From Sulfurovum sp. (lineage in GTDB: Bacteria > Campylobacterota > Campylobacteria > Campylobacterales > Sulfurovaceae), in the NCBI GenBank assembly GCA_015493425.1, contig WGDG01000103.1, forward strand, positions 1 through 5,201: a stretch of 5,201 nucleotides of DNA. The letters run 5' to 3'. Position 1 is the stretch's first letter; each line of letters starts with the position of its first letter. The notes beneath the pieces are model-generated. The model saw nothing but the letters and a program-made list of their open reading frames with translations. It was not told the origin of the DNA and searched no databases. The position numbers and the translations under genes are program-made. This document shows positions 5,189-5,201 of the stretch, piece by piece.

Positions 5189-5201
5189 CACCATATTGTA
5201 A

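Noticed and set aside
5157..5189. Longer aroK start at GTG 5189
   Set aside because: It would add 11 residues not typical of AroK, lacks a ribosome binding site, and lies over the likely -10 box.

Overview
The window looks like an ordinary chromosomal segment of a Campylobacterota (Epsilonproteobacteria) bacterium, probably of the Sulfurovum/Sulfurimonas type. Supporting signs are the gene order ispA-tkt (as in Campylobacter relatives), T-rich promoters with good -10 boxes but poor -35 boxes, very tight gene packing, and a shikimate kinase that resembles what I remember of sulfur-oxidising members of the group. The assignment rests on remembered protein similarity and is not certain to genus.

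Layout from left to right. (1) The 3' half of a YajR-like MFS transporter gene (+), cut by the window edge. It converges on a small acidic protein gene of unknown function (-), and a hairpin holding both stop codons lies between them. (2) A 206-bp spacer (936-1141) that holds the promoter of the small gene, a REP-like palindrome with a GTAG foot, and two small hairpins just behind a tRNA gene. (3) tRNA-Pro(GGG) on the minus strand, with an encoded CCA and its own -10 box. (4) A minus-strand operon, ispA (farnesyl diphosphate synthase) followed by tkt (transketolase), with tkt's ribosome binding site overlapping the ispA stop codon. (5) Divergent from ispA, a pair of tiny two-helix membrane proteins (+) joined by a GTGA overlap. 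(6) aroK (shikimate kinase, -), converging on that pair so that the stop codons overlap.

The metabolic genes are linked. Transketolase interconverts sugar phosphates and supplies erythrose 4-phosphate, which enters the shikimate pathway where AroK acts. It also exchanges glyceraldehyde 3-phosphate, a substrate of the MEP isoprenoid pathway whose C5 products IspA condenses. This link is inference from known pathways; the sequence itself shows only the co-transcription of ispA and tkt.

I found no mobile element with a transposase, no CRISPR array, no defence or toxin-antitoxin genes and no clearly new system. The parts most worth a second look are the REP-like element with two competing hairpins, the GKGT variant of the AroK P-loop, the stop codons buried in perfect palindromes, and the unknown membrane protein pair whose first gene appears to be leaderless.
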